Assembly (NCBI GenBank): GCA_027475525.1
Contig: JAMWFC010000116.1
Location: forward strand, 310,001-374,000
Length of the DNA stretch: 64,000 nucleotides
DNA from: Macrolepiota albuminosa
Taxonomy: Eukaryota > Basidiomycota > Agaricomycetes > Agaricales > Agaricaceae
Direction: 5' to 3'
The notes under the pieces: model-generated
The model's database searches: none
Seen by the model: only the letters and a program-made list of their open reading frames with translations
What the model was told of the DNA's origin: nothing
Shown: piece by piece, positions 1 to 11,629 of the stretch
Position numbering within the stretch: the first letter of the stretch is position 1
Layout of the letters: each line of letters starts with the position of its first letter
Position numbers and translations under genes: made by a program

Positions 1-1175
1 CAGGGCCACTTATGGCCATGACCCAGAATGGGTCCCCTTTTCACTGGAGACCGCTGCATCAGCAGTGTTTTGAGATGATTAAGCGCATATGCGTGAAGAT
101 GCCAGTCATCCAGCCAGTTGATCCATGCATCAACGAGCCCATCTGGCTCATATGCGATGCGTCGAAGACTGGGGTTGGGGCCATGTTTGGCCAAGGTAAA
201 ACGTGGCAGACATGCCAACCAGCGGTATTTATGTCCCATAAATTCACTGCTGCTCAGCAGAATTATGCTGTACATGAGTTAGAAACACTCGCTATCCTGG
301 AGGCCCTCCTAAAATGGGAGGATAAACTGATGGGATATAAGATCCACGTCATTACGGATTACAAAGCACTAGAGTTCTTCAAGACTCAGGTGCACCTATC
401 TCCACGACAACGGCGCTGGATTGACTACATGTCACGGTATCAGTTCGACATCACCTATGTAAAAGGTGAATTGAACAAAGTTGCGGATTGCCTGTCTCAA
501 TATTTTGAGAGTGATACTCGAGATGACGTCCATGAGTAAAAGGTGAATTGAACAAAGTTGCGGATTGCCTGTCTCAATATTTTGAGAGTGATACTCGAGA
601 TGACGTCCATGACGCGCATGACTATGTCCAGGCGGACAAACGTATTGACCCAGAGGGCAAAGATTTGCCTCTGCATCGGTTCCACGAAATCAGGGAACAT
701 AGGGTCGAGCTACGGGCCATGCGAGCGCAAGAAACACGTCACAGTAAGCAACTGCATGAACAGCAAGAGACTCGCGATATCAAGGCCCAGGTGCTAGTGG
801 ATCATGAGGCCCCTCAGCCAAGTGAAGAGACGAGGCAAGGGGTGCCTAATGAGAGGTACTGATATGATGCTCCAGCAAGCGCTGGAGTCACAGGACCATA
901 CGCCTGCACCGGCCAACTTAGGCAATGCGCAATTCTGCACACGTATCCAGCAAGGATACAAGGATGATAATCTCTTCTTAGAGATTTTGAACAATATCCA
1001 AGCGCATCTGCCCTTCAAGGTGGAGCAGCAGCTCGTCTACCTTACCAGAGCCATGGGGTCCAAAGTCATCTGCATTCCCCAGGAGAGGTCGCTGATTACG
1101 ACTATCCTGGACCAGGCCCATAGATTAGTGGGCCACTTCGGAACTCAGAAAATGCTGGACTATGTGCGGCGCTAG
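1..1175 (+). pseudogene. copy A pol: RNase H to integrase zinc finger
   Basis: Remnant of the Ty3/gypsy polyprotein. RNase H motifs are clear: LICDASKTGVGAMFGQ, HELETLAILEALLKWEDKL and ITDYKALEFFKTQ. A linker and the integrase HHCC histidines (HRLVGHFG) follow. Translation runs from the window edge to 537, where a 77-bp tandem duplication (459-612) adds 2 mod 3 bases and a premature stop; skipping one copy keeps the frame open into 548-862. Another frame change lies near 860, and a TAG at 1173-1175 stands where copy B has the TGG of QWYWW. Protein similarity to copy B is high, roughly 70-80% by eye in RNase H. It cannot make a working product. Confidence 0.9.
459..612. repeat. 77-bp perfect tandem duplication
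   Basis: Bases 459-535 are repeated exactly at 536-612, and the match ends on both sides. It breaks the copy A pol frame. Copy B has a single copy of the corresponding segment at about 51634. Confidence 0.97.
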
Positions 1176-1190
1176 TACTGGTGGCCGCAA

Positions 1191-2403
1191 ATGGCCAAAG
1201 AGATGAGCCAATTTTGCTCGACATGTGAGCTATGTCAACAGTCAAAAGTATCGACATTGAAGCCACCGGGAAAGCTTCACTCGCTACCTATACCGGTCAA
1301 ACCTTGGGATTCAATTGGGATGGACTTTATAGGTCTGTTCCCCGAGTCGAAAGGCTTTAACTACCTTTGGGTAGTGATCTGCCGAATGACCAGTATGGTC
1401 CATCTCATCCCGGTGAGAACTACCATGACAGCGTCGGACTTGTCGTGGATCTATCTCAAGGAGATAGTACGCCTCCATGGACTGCCAAGTTCGATCGTAA
1501 GCGATCGAGATGCTAAGTTCACTTCCAAATGGTGGAAGGAGTTGCACAAACTGCTAGGAGCAAAGTTGCTCATGTCAACATCGTTTCATCCGCAAACAGA
1601 TGGTCAAACTGAACGTGCAAATAGAAATATTGCGCAAATATTGCGAGCATTCGTACATCCTGATCAGAAGGACTGGGTGGATAGATGTCCACTCATGGAA
1701 TTTGCGATAAACGTGAGCATATCAGAAACTACAGGGTACTCACCCTTTGAACTCAACAATGGCTACATGCCATCCATGATTCGTGAACTCCGTACAGACA
1801 AAGCTATTCATGTGGGAGTAAAGCAGTTTGTGTGCAATGCGCTAGGGAACTTGGCAGAGGCCCATGATGTGATTATAGAATTGCATGTATGGCAGACCAA
1901 ACATGCAAATAATCACAGACGTGATGAACCGGACATCAAGAAAGGAAACCTAGTTGTACCTTTCTACAAAGAACTTGAACCTGCTGAAAGGCAGAGCAAG
2001 TAAGTTGTGTCCAAAGTGGATTGGACCATATAAGGTCCTTGAGGCGGAGCCAAGCACGTCTAACTACGTGCTGGAACTACCCCATGCGCTGCAAGCACGC
2101 AGGATAGTTCCCAAATTTCATGTGTCGCTATTGCAACCATATATGGCCAGTAGTGATGCGCTCTTCCCTAATCGCGCAACTCCAGAGCCGTATGACTTTG
2201 GAACTGGCAATGACCAGGAGTGGTTTGTAGATGACCTCATAGGTCACCGGTGGACAAAAGGAAACCTCGAATTCGAGGTAAGGTGGAGCTTAAGTGATAC
2301 TACCTGGGAACCACTAGTGAACTGCAAAGACCTTGCAGCGATGGACAGATACCTGGAGTTGCAGGGCGTGAAACACCCTCAACAGCTAGCAAAACGCGCA
2401 TAA
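1191..2403 (+). pseudogene. copy A pol: integrase and chromodomain
   Basis: Continuation of copy A pol. Integrase core landmarks are present: PWDSIGMDFIGLFPES (first Asp), SIVSDRDAKF (second Asp) and FHPQTDGQTERANR (Glu). A frame change near 1955 moves the reading to another frame, which carries the chromodomain (WFVDDLIGHRW, FEVRWSLSDTTWEP) to a TAA at 2401-2403. The zinc-finger cysteines CSTCELC lie at the start. The chromodomain places the element among chromoviruses, which in other organisms use this domain to choose chromatin targets. Because of the frame break and the upstream stop it is inactive. Confidence 0.9.
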
Positions 2404-2423
2404 CGCACGTGTGGTGTTGGAAT

Positions 2424-2469
2424 GTGGACGAAGTCCACTTTGATAGCCGGTGACTAACCGGGTTTTTTT
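2424..2469 (+). promoter_or_regulatory. two hairpins and T-run after copy A pol
   Basis: Just downstream of the pol stop are two perfect inverted repeats: GTGGAC-GAA-GTCCAC (2424-2438), and CCGGT-gacta-ACCGG (2447-2461) followed by a run of seven T. Copy B has a different but equally strong hairpin with a T-run in the same place (53569-53596). The role is unknown; conserved placement is the only argument for function. Confidence 0.5.
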
Positions 2470-2657
2470 CTTTCTTTTATCAGCCTCAATACACGTAGTC
2501 TACGTGTCTAGTGAAAATGGCCTATTGGGGGCCGCAAAAGAGTGATCAGAGCCGGCAAGGCTCTAGTGGAGGGGGGAGACCCCCGAATATACAAATGTCG
2601 ACTCAGTACCAGAGGCAGCTGCCATATCTGGCAGCAAGCCAGTTTTAGTCAGCGGGC

Positions 2658-5442
2658 ATGGCCTATCCAGGCCGCGAGGAGCCGCTGCCATACCAAACAC
2701 CCCTCCACTCGCAGGAGATGGAGGTCGATGACGAAGGGCGCTATGGGCGCCCAGAGGACAGCACGCGCCGCAAGCGCTATTACCAGGAACCATCGCCACA
2801 CTTGTCCGTGTCGCATCTGACGTATGCGGGTGTGGTGACGGGGCCGCCGTCAGTGCCATGGGCGCATCGGCCTGTGGCTGAGTTGTATGAGGAGCGCAGA
2901 GGTTAGCAGTGCCAGACATGCTGTTGGGCAGACTGGAAGCAGCGGGACAGCCAGTCCCTGCAACTGCATCCTTCCTGCAGGACAGTTTGGCTGTGATGGT
3001 GATGGAAGGATTGCTCGACCAGATCAAGCTGATGAAGAGGCAGCGCGTCGTAGCGCTGGAACAGATCAAACACGCATCTAAGCACAAAATTGCAACAGTT
3101 GAGGAACCGACCTCTGAGGTTAAGAGGGCCAAATATCAGCCTAGTCGACTGGTCGACCTGCCATGGGCAAGGATGTCGTTGGATGCGCAATTCGCATGCC
3201 ATGAGCAGCCTGCTCAGACCGTTGCTTTGTCATCACGGTTACCTGAGTCAGGCCCTCAGGCTTCCTCAGAGTCGCTGGCTGCAGTCAGTGAACCCTTGGC
3301 AGGCCTGTCCCTGGGTCAGCAGGAAACCGCATCATCCCGGGCCCCACCTAGGGGGTCCAAACCCGTCGCTGTGGCACCAAGAGTGCCCACTATTGTTATG
3401 CCTCGAGCTGAGCCTGGAGGGAGGACTCTGGTGTGAAATGCGCCTGCCCCTCTGGTGGCTCAGCCACCATTCGAATCATCCGCCCTGGCCAAGTCGGGGT
3501 CGGTACACCAATGTCAAGGCCGTAAGCCTCCTCTTGATGCCTCCAAGCTGGAGGTGATAGAGTTCCCGGCTGGCATTCCTGCACAGGCCAGGAAGGCCTC
3601 AATGTTGTTCTTGTTGCCCGTTACCGTGCTGGCACTGCAGGCACACTTTCCCATAGTCATCTTGACCACCGACCCTCGCTCTCCTGAGCAATATGATGGT
3701 CTGGTGGTGATCTCGAAGAATTGTCCCATGCCTGAAAAAGGCAAAGCACCTGTGGCCTCCTTATCCGACGAGAGCGACTATGGAGAGTCGAGCTCGGAGC
3801 ATGAGGAGGAGGCAGAGGAAGGGGAATTGGCAGCGGACCAATTCCAGTGAGTATCGCGCAATAAGCGCATTGCAAAAAAGAAGGCGATCTGCGCCAAGGA
3901 GCTGCATGCCCTCAAACAGAGGGCCGAGGATGAGTTCTCGGGGAGAATCCCCAATGGATTGGGGGTGAAGGTGTGGGGACTGCTCGATATCAAGCACACA
4001 AACTCGTGCTTCAGAGGAGCACTCAGCCACTGCACATATTATTCATATCATTCGAACACTGTGCTGTTGGGAGCCGAGGCTAATCGGGCAGCGGTGTATG
4101 AGTTTTCTTCTGGGCACCGTGCTGGCATTCCTGCCAGCATTGTTTACAAGTATTCTCCTCGCGGCCTTCCTCGCACGCCATTAGAGCTAGATTGGCTCTA
4201 CAAATATTACTCAAACGAGCATGCTCCCCATCGCGACTGGGTTACCGCCTACCTCCTCATTACAGAGCTTCAGATGTTCACCCAGCGAACCAATGAGTCA
4301 TTACATGACCAAACAATGATGCTCCTGATGAAGGACCCGCGCTATCAAGACCTTGTCAACCCAGCCCAGGAGACAGACGACCTTGCGCTCATCGAGTGCC
4401 GACACATTCCGGGGCGCTTCCTGCGCACAAAAGAAGATGGCTCAACTGCACTACACGTAATGCGCGCTCAAGACCCATCCACACCGTTTGACCTGGATCA
4501 GCTTGCGCAGTACGCGCTGATCTTTGGACGTCCTGGTTTGGAAAACATGTACCAAGGCATTGCGGTTGATCATGCCTACCGCATGCACTGGCAAACCCTC
4601 TTCGGGTTCGCCTTGTGTCAAGCTCTTTGCGCTAACAGCGCAGCCAAGCCCGTGATTGTGCGGCGCATGATCCTCGTCATGGCCTGCCTGGGTTTGTACC
4701 GTGAGGCTATTGCCTCATATAATGACATGTTCCCCGACCAGCTGTTCGAGCCCCAGAGAGGGCCCCAGCTGGAACTCCACCCTGTGCACGTCCCCGACGA
4801 CTCTGCACGGAACTTCTTAGATGACAACGTGCTACACGTCTTATTGCACAATCAGATACCTGCCGACTGGGTGGACCACACGTATACCTACGGCGTGGTC
4901 TTCCTGGAACAGCAGTTCCACGCCCCCACAATGTCTATAGACATCTTTCGCCAAATTGATGACGAGCACATGGAGCGCTTGAACGAATATGGTACCCCCC
5001 CACAATTCCACAATGGGATGGATGGCGGGAGATGACCGAAGATGATCATTATCATCTTATGTTCAAGCATGATGAGGAGAGTCGTCTTCCCAAGAACTCC
5101 GAGGCCAATGGCCTCTACTACCTCATCGGCATGGACCTGAACCAGGTCCACCTTCTAAAGCACCTGGCAGTGCATAACATGCCTGCAGCCGACGCAGACC
5201 CAAGCCGGGTCAATCTCATACCACGCATGGCGGCGCATGGTACGCTACCCACCAATGTTTCAGCAATTAATGTCGCACTAACTGATTCTATGGTAGTAGA
5301 CACGCCTGTAGTCGAGGGGCCTATCACTCCACTGAGGACGGAATCGGCACCTCCCCCTCCCGTGATTAACGTCGCACTGGAGGAGGAGTCAATGGTGACT
5401 GAGACGGGCGCTGGTGCGGGAGCATTGTCAGACAGGTCTTAG
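2658..5442 (+). pseudogene. copy A third ORF (ORF3), degenerate
   Basis: Broken homologue of the copy B third ORF (53714-56560), placed between pol and the 3' LTR. Open pieces run 2658-2906, 2909-3436, 3455-3850, 3959-5035 and 5032-5442. Matching blocks occur in the same order: FLQDSLAVMV (copy B FLRDAEAVVL), RIPNGLGV (RIPDALGV), YALIFGRPG (YALLYGRPG), RMHWQTLFGFAL (RIHWRSLFGFAL) and LLHNQIPADWVDHTYTYGV (LLHNQIPVSWADHAYTYGV). The 3959-5035 piece is the best kept and corresponds to the conserved C-terminal half. The N-terminal part is short and lacks the Gln/Pro-rich tract of copy B. I recognise no known protein family; no signal peptide or membrane span is seen, so an envelope role is not supported. 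Confidence 0.8.
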
Positions 5443-5796
5443 ACCCATAAATTGTTGTGTAGGTACTTCCGAGTATTTCACTCGAACCATTCCAGCTGAT
5501 ACGCACTCTAGAGTCGCATGTATATACAGCGGACCCAGAGGAGGGGTCACTCTCTTTTTGTTTTTTTTTATTATTTGTTTATATATAAACATGTCCCACC
5601 TACTGCTGGTGCAACCTGCGCTCTTGTCTGATAAGGACTGCTTCCTATTGTGTCCAGAAGACACATCTACACTGCACATAAATGCTAACGCTGTGCAGCC
5701 ACGCAATACACATGTTATTCATCTGTTGTTTGCACTATCGTGCATCCTTTATCTTGCTCCACCTCCCTTCCTAAAGACCAAGTATTCAGTCTCATT

Positions 5797-5802
5797 GGGG
5801 GG
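5797..5802 (+). promoter_or_regulatory. polypurine tract, copy A
   Basis: Six G after ATT lie just before the TGT that opens the 3' LTR, the normal place for the plus-strand primer. Copy B has the same ATTGGGGGG at 57033-57041. Confidence 0.7.
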
Positions 5803-5804
5803 TA

Positions 5805-6055
5805 TGTAACGGAGTCATCTGTGTTATTAGCGTCAACGACACTATAATCATTTAATAGAGTATTACATAAGATAACATCTTGTTTTCACTCTAAGTACTA
5901 GTCAAATCCTCAACGACACTATAATCATTTAATAGAGTATTACATAAGATAACATCTTGTTTTCACTCTAAGTACTAGTCAAATCCGATACTGCGGTCTG
6001 ATTTAGCACTTGTGTGATACACACAAGATAGTTTTAACTCGTAACTCAGGTTACA
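5805..6055 (+). repeat. 3' LTR of copy A
   Basis: The LTR begins TGTAACGGAG after the polypurine tract and ends GTTACA. It is 251 bp as assembled, 174 bp if the 77-bp duplication inside it is an artefact. It has no visible overall similarity to the 233-bp LTR of copy B except the 3' end, where both have GTAAC, a few bases, then GTTACA. Confidence 0.75.
5833..5986. repeat. 77-bp perfect tandem duplication in LTR A
   Basis: Bases 5833-5909 recur exactly at 5910-5986; the flanking bases differ on both sides. It lengthens the LTR by 77 bp. Confidence 0.97.
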
Positions 6056-6056
6056 A

Positions 6057-6185
6057 CTACCATGTCCTTGATATTTGCTCCTTTTTGGCTATCTTTACTG
6101 GCTATTACTACTGGCTATTACTACCATGTCCTTGATATTTGCTCCCTTTCAGCTATCTTTACCGGCTATTACTATCAATCCCATC
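6057..6185. repeat. imperfect 64-bp tandem repeat
   Basis: The block starting CTACCATGTCCTTGATATTT occurs at 6057 and again at 6121 with several differences, and ends in repeated GGCTATTACTA. The period is 64 and the copies have diverged, so this is a real old repeat, unlike the 77-bp series. From here to 6307 no gene is seen. Confidence 0.7.
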
Positions 6186-6307
6186 AGGCTTACTATACAG
6201 CACTGTCCTGAAGCACCACTGCAGCTGGTACTATTATAATATGTGGATTTGACAGAACCATCATTCAAGGAAAAGCAACTGGCACACTATACCAGGAGTT
6301 CCAGGAT

Positions 6308-7507
6308 TTGGAGTTGCTGGATGAGATAACAAGGCTGAGATATGTAGGGAAGCTGCTAAAGGGTTTCTATGATGCTCCAAGATGGTCTGATTTGATAGCA
6401 TCATTTAGACAATGCAAAAGTGACACCTACTTTCCTCCTCATTTGCATCTGTCTCTGAGATGGGGTAAAAATGATCGATTTGATGATTCAGGGTACATAG
6501 ACATGAATTGGCATATAATATCAAGAGAAAGGCCACTACAAGAAAGCTCATTGTCCAAAAACACTTTCATTCCTGCCAGAGGGGCCAAGGTATATAAGGA
6601 TCCATATAGCACAGGAAAATGGAAGATACAGAAAGACATTGAGCATGGTCCAAGCAAACACCAACGGTTGAGTCATGCAGATAGTCTGTCTATTTTGCAA
6701 GGTACTTGTCCCCTCTTTGCCTGTTCATGGAAGCTGAACAGTTGTGCATATAATTCTGTATTGTCTATTATATACAACTTATGGCAAAAAGACCCTCTAG
6801 AATAGTCTCAAAAGCTTAGTGCCTTGAGCCTGTGTCTAAACAAACATCTAGTGAAAGATTTCCATAGTATCACTCCAGGAGATCATGAGGCTCTTGGAGA
6901 GACCAGGGAATGGCTTCAGACCAAGCTGTCTCAAAGGAATCACAGAGAGTTCCCATTTGGTGAATACACATCTGTACACTCTTTGATTAATGAACTGTCT
7001 GTCAACATGTCAGATGTGCTTGATTCATTTATGGTCTGTCCAGCTCACCATGCCACGGCTCATCAGAGAGTTAAATTAAAATCAGTAATGATCATACTGA
7101 TGCCAGGAAGACCATCCATTCATGAGCATGTTGACAAATTTTGGTGCTATACAAGCACAAGGTGTGATTTGTGTGTAAGACAACTAATCAAGGTTTCTCA
7201 GTTTCTGATGGCCCCTCCAATTATCTATTTCGATATATCAAGTGTATCAGTTGACATGGATAAGAGGCTTGAAATCATAATGATTGATTCTTTGAATGTG
7301 ACTAAGTACACACTAAAAGGAGTTATATATTTTAGCAACTCTCATTTTTTAAGCCGCTTCGTATCTTCATCCAACAAATCTTGGCATCATGACGGATTGA
7401 CAACTGAATATAAAATGATAAAGGAAAGTGAATCTATGAGCTTGATTGATATGTCAAAGTGCAATTCCAGAACAGCCACGTTGGCTGTATATATTAGGAC
7501 AGATTGA
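6308..7507 (+). pseudogene. USP/Ulp-like cysteine protease domain protein, one nonsense codon
   Basis: One reading frame runs from 6308 to 7507, broken only by TAG at 6803-6805. The N-terminal part (RLRYVGKLLKGFYDAPRW) precedes a protease-like block. NSCAYNSVLSIIYNLW offers the candidate catalytic Cys (codon at about 6743) and GVIYFSNSHFLSRFV the candidate His (7343-7345), with HHDGLTTE just after. This Cys...His...D layout recalls the C19/Ulp-like domains that I associate with large Agaricomycete DNA transposons; the association is from memory. No transposase of that kind is visible next to it. The nonsense codon falls just after the Cys block, so the product would be truncated. Upstream coding may be missing: the first Met is not well supported. 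Confidence 0.5.
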
Positions 7508-7530
7508 TCACATCAATGGAAGTGGCAAAT

Positions 7531-7622
7531 TACATAAACAACTGCTGGAGCAATGGCTTATATAAACAACTGCTGGAGCAACAGCTTACATAAACCACCA
7601 CTGGAGTGACAGCTTACAGAAC
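7531..7622. repeat. about 28-bp tandem repeat, 3 copies
   Basis: Three diverged copies of a unit like ATAAACAACTGCTGGAGCAA lie end to end. The bases from here to 7890 contain only homopolymer-rich AT sequence and no supported gene. Confidence 0.6.
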
Positions 7623-7892
7623 AGCAGGTTACTCTAGCTTGACATAAATACTGGCTTGAGCATTTTTACTGGCTTCTGCACAGTAAACAACTTAATAATC
7701 TTGTTTGTTTCAGACACTGGAGACTATGCCATCTTGTTTGATGGTCTACATGACATTGGGTTTATACTAAAAAAAAACAGGCAGCAACATAAACTACAAT
7801 AAAAAACAAACACTACAATTGTCGGATTTGCTTAGCAGCTAAATTAAGTGAATGAATACAATATTGATACCTGTACCAAGCAACTTACCAGG

Positions 7893-8096
7893 CTTGTCCA
7901 ATGATTTATCTTTACTGCTTAAGCTACTTGAAGTATCACTTGCTTTGGAACTACAGAAGGTCATATTTCTTGAGCTACTCGATGTATCACTTGCTTGGCT
8001 AGGACTATGGGGCATATCTGTAAGAGTGAGAACTGGAGATTTGGGGGGGGTGTTGCTGATATAACCAGACTCAGGGCAGGCATTGTAAGTTTTCAA
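7893..8096 (-). other. possible Ser-rich exon remnant
   Basis: A reverse-strand open stretch with repeated QASDTSSSSR / KASDTSSSLS motifs ends at a good 5' splice site (CCTG-GTAAGT). It resembles a low-complexity exon, but no partner exon or family is recognised, so it may be a leftover of a decayed gene. Confidence 0.25.
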
Positions 8097-8159
8097 TTCA
8101 TTGACAAAAAATAAGACAAGTTAGCATCTTCTTTACATCAGGGATTGAAATTTATAAGT

Positions 8160-8720
8160 GTGACACCGATGATGACGCCAACTGTGGTTGGGTGCGCTGG
8201 ACGTATACGCAGTACAACACCGTCTCCAGTGCTTGGCATGCATAGTTATGAGGAGTTCCGACAGAGTCTTGGTATGCTCGAGCAAAGGTGATAAAACGAC
8301 GTGCTAGATGATAGCGCCTCGTGTGCTACCTGACAAACGGTAAGCGTCATAGTTTACACAAAGATATAGAAGACAAAGTGAATAGCGCAGCGTAGCGTGC
8401 CTGTAGGTGGCACCGTAAACGACAAAGACAGGATAAACAAGGCTAGCGCCCAACTTAGTGACAAAGTTTGAGCGAGCTAGCGCGATTTGAACGCTAAGGG
8501 TAACTTGGGTGCTCAAGAGGTTACGATTTGTTGCTATGTACATCCCAAGTAGCTATCTTTTATACTATGCGCTATTATATTTTTAAAATGAGTCCATTAG
8601 CGGTGCTACCAATTAGCGCCTCTCCTCGTGGTTGTAGCTAACGGTGACCTGTCAACAGCAACCGGTATGCATAGGGCAACGGCGACCAATGGTGTTATAG
8701 CCCATTGGCTACAGCAACTC
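8160..8720. other. CpG-rich island, content unknown
   Basis: About 560 bp with frequent CG dinucleotides sits inside flanks that have almost none. It begins near TGTGACACCGATGATGACGC, which looks like an LTR start, but I could not find a matching end or target duplication. No long ORF. The following 8720-9330 is non-coding as far as I can see. Confidence 0.4.
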
Positions 8721-10921
8721 CAAACTGACTTAAATTTTTGTAGGAATCTGCTCACTTTTTAGTATAATTCCGATTGGCCAGGCCTTTGGTGGGGTATGGT
8801 TGGAAAATCCTTGACAGACGCCGTGAGTTCTGCTGCCAGCGCTAAATCTAGTATCAATTTTTGATGAATAGAATGTCAGGCTAGAGTATATTCTGTTCTG
8901 TCACTGTTGATTCTTTAGACTTCTGATTAAAGTGCCTCATCCAATGGCAGCGCCTAATGCTAACCCCTTTATGGAACTGATTGGGGTTTGGTCAAAGTCA
9001 TGTCTCCGCCGTCTTGCTAGTGCCCAGAGTCTCTGGTCTCCTAATCCTCCAAGGTCAATAAATGGTATATGCTGAAGGCCTGGTCATAGTAGTTAAGACT
9101 GATAACCAGCACCTATAATTGAGTGCCAAGATCCGTGGTTTCCTGTATCCAAGAGGATCGCTAGGATCTCAAGTATAGCCTGTGTCCATAGACCTGTAGT
9201 GTACTCCTTGATGCGCTCAGTCCGAGTAGAAGCCTATTACTGAGTTGGCATACAATCGTGAAATTCTGCCAAACATAACTGTCAATGTATGGATAAGCTG
9301 AGGAAGTATGAAAAATGTCAGAGCTTAGACACAGAAAGCACTCATGGAAGTCAACCATTGGAACTTTGCAAATAATGTATCGGCTGCCCCTTCAGGCAAA
9401 CATTGATTCAGCAGAATCAATATTAGAAGCATCAAGATGTGGGCAGACAAGGGTGTATGCCTTCCAGGCAGGTCCATCATAGAGGATAGATTGGATGTTG
9501 ATACAAGTTGTTGATGGGGGGGCGTCTGCATCAGAACCATGTATATGATTTAGCCATGCAATTTTTTTGTAGTGCATAAGTACACAAGCATGAGTAGCCA
9601 GGAACTGAGACAATATGTATTCAAGTGCAGGCAGACCCATTATGATACTGCTATCAGACTTGCTTTTGAGTTTGTGACTGGAGAAGATCTAGTACATCAG
9701 CCTTCACATGTGGACCTGGGTTTTGATAGACACCTCAAAGGATTAAAAATTGCCGTTCCAAGCATAGTCTGAAGACACAAGTGCATCATGCAATTCAAAA
9801 TAATTGCATAGATGAAGAAGTATCAGCACACCGTCCCATGAGTTTGTGTTTGGAACGTAACTATTATTATAATCTGCACATACATGAATGGTATAAACAG
9901 ATGTGATAATGACTTTACATACTATGTTTGGTTACCAAATTACTAAAAACAAATACAAAATATGTGAGGAGGCACATCAGCACCATGTCTGAGGCAGGGC
10001 TATGGTCTGTGTTGAATATTGATGTCAAAGCAATGTAATGGTGATATAAGCCGATTATCGAGGCAGCAAGAGTTGATGTATTGTAGAAATGACCCCCACA
10101 GCATATTGTAGATATTGAAGTAACTACAGCATGAGGTAAACATGGGCATATGATGCTGTAATAATACATTATCAGTAAATAAGACAAGGAAAAGAAATAA
10201 CCAGTGGACAAACAGCATGGAACCTGGCTGCAGAACAAGGAGCTCAACATCCAACTTTTCATTGTTTGGCTTTCTGGTGTAGAAATTGTTAACATAGAGA
10301 TCCCATGCTCTAAAGTCATCATAATTTCCAGATTTGGGCGCCGCCACAAACCACAACTTTGTGCTAGTCTCAATGAAGACGAATGTAGCAAATTCATTGG
10401 CGTTGATGTGCCAATAATGGTGGGTGCCACTGGTGGATGCAAGATTTCATTGCATGTCAGAAATTAGATAAAAATTGTCCACTTTACAGTACCTGTGACC
10501 TTGAACTTTTCCCCAGACAGCCGAGTCACTCAAAAATAGGAGGCAGGGATATCCAAAGCATTTAATGATCTTGGATACAAAGATTCCAGTGTTCTTAAAA
10601 AATCTCAAGGGGTTGCATGCTTGAAATGTTTGGTACCAGGTATAGTGAAATCTGCGAAAAAAAAATTAAAATTAAAGATAATAATAATAATACAAAGGAG
10701 CTTAAATGTATCATGCACCTGAATAACATTGTTCAAGATGCATATGTCTGATAAGGAGTATGCATTGAAGCCCAGGTCAATATGCTAGTCCTCAATAACA
10801 TAAATACAAGAATGCGATGTCAATGTATTTGAGAGAACAAGTGGAGAGGAAGAGTGATACTCAGTTTGAGTCATCATCTTCATAGATGAGGATCGATCTC
10901 AATGAGCAACAGATGCAGCAT

Positions 10922-11018
10922 ACAATCTGCAAAACCAAACAAGGTTCCTGTTGAGCTACAGAGCAGTGAACAATCTGCAAAACCAAACAAGGTTCCTGTT
11001 GAGCTACAGAGCAGTGAA
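10922..11018. repeat. 48-bp perfect tandem duplication
   Basis: CAATCTGCAAAACCAAACAA and the following bases are repeated with period 48 (match run 49). It lies in an intron of the JmjC-like gene and duplicates the 3' splice site (reverse CTGCAG-type border). Confidence 0.9.
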
Positions 11019-11269
11019 TGGAAGGTTACTAGAACGGAATAGAATATATACGCACATGAAGTTTTGATGTGTACTCAAATATCCCATCGCTGCCAGACAA
11101 TGGTATCTGTACAGTGTCTCCTTCACAGAGAATCCATGATTCTGAGAGATCAAGACAATTTGGAACTTTGACGGTATAGCTATTCTCATCATCCTGAACT
11201 CAGAATCACAGTCAGTTGATCAACACATAGACAGTAACTCACCATAGACTCAAGAATCAGGTCAATGTA

Positions 11270-11490
11270 CAGTGGCTCAAAAAACTGTCCCAATGTTTCA
11301 TACTTTTTGAAAGATGACATTGGCATGAAGGATGGGAAGTATGTAAAATTCTGATTAAATCATGTAAAATACTATGGCATCGTAGCTACAGAATGAATTT
11401 AGGTTTATGTAATCAAGATCAAAACTGATGGAGCAATAGCCATTTTAAAATATTCACTCATTGGGACAGTTTTTTGAGCATCTCTAATTT
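11270..11490 (+). repeat. mariner copy 1 left TIR (221 bp)
   Basis: Long inverted repeat matching 12654-12874. It contains the motif CTCAAAAAACTGTCCCAATG at the outer end and the same motif inverted at the inner end (around 11456-11480). Confidence 0.85.
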
Positions 11491-11629
11491 TTCAGGTTTA
11501 TCTCTATTTTACTCAGAAATAAAGAGTAAGTTGCATGTGAAAATATAAACAAAGTCATGTGACCATGTTTAGATATATTTGGGAGTAGTTCAAGCTGGTT
11601 GAACCACATCTTGACCTTCAACCACTATC

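Larger units (their letters stand above)
1..6055 (+). mobile_element. Ty3/gypsy chromovirus copy A, 3' part
   Basis: The window opens inside a Ty3/gypsy LTR retrotransposon. The order RNase H, integrase, chromodomain, third ORF, polypurine tract, 3' LTR matches copy B (45925-57353) along its whole length, and position 1 corresponds to about 51174 in copy B. The 5' half lies outside the window. The coding parts carry nonsense and frameshift changes, so the element is dead. Its LTR differs from that of copy B, so the two are different families of one lineage. The base after the LTR starts ACTAC, which may be the target duplication, but the 5' side cannot be seen. Confidence 0.9.

Noticed and set aside
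6057..6185. Member of the 77-bp duplication series
   Set aside because: The period is 64 and the copies are diverged; it is an ordinary old tandem repeat.
10922..11018. Member of the 77-bp duplication series
   Set aside because: The period is 48, so it does not fit the fixed length, although it is also perfect.
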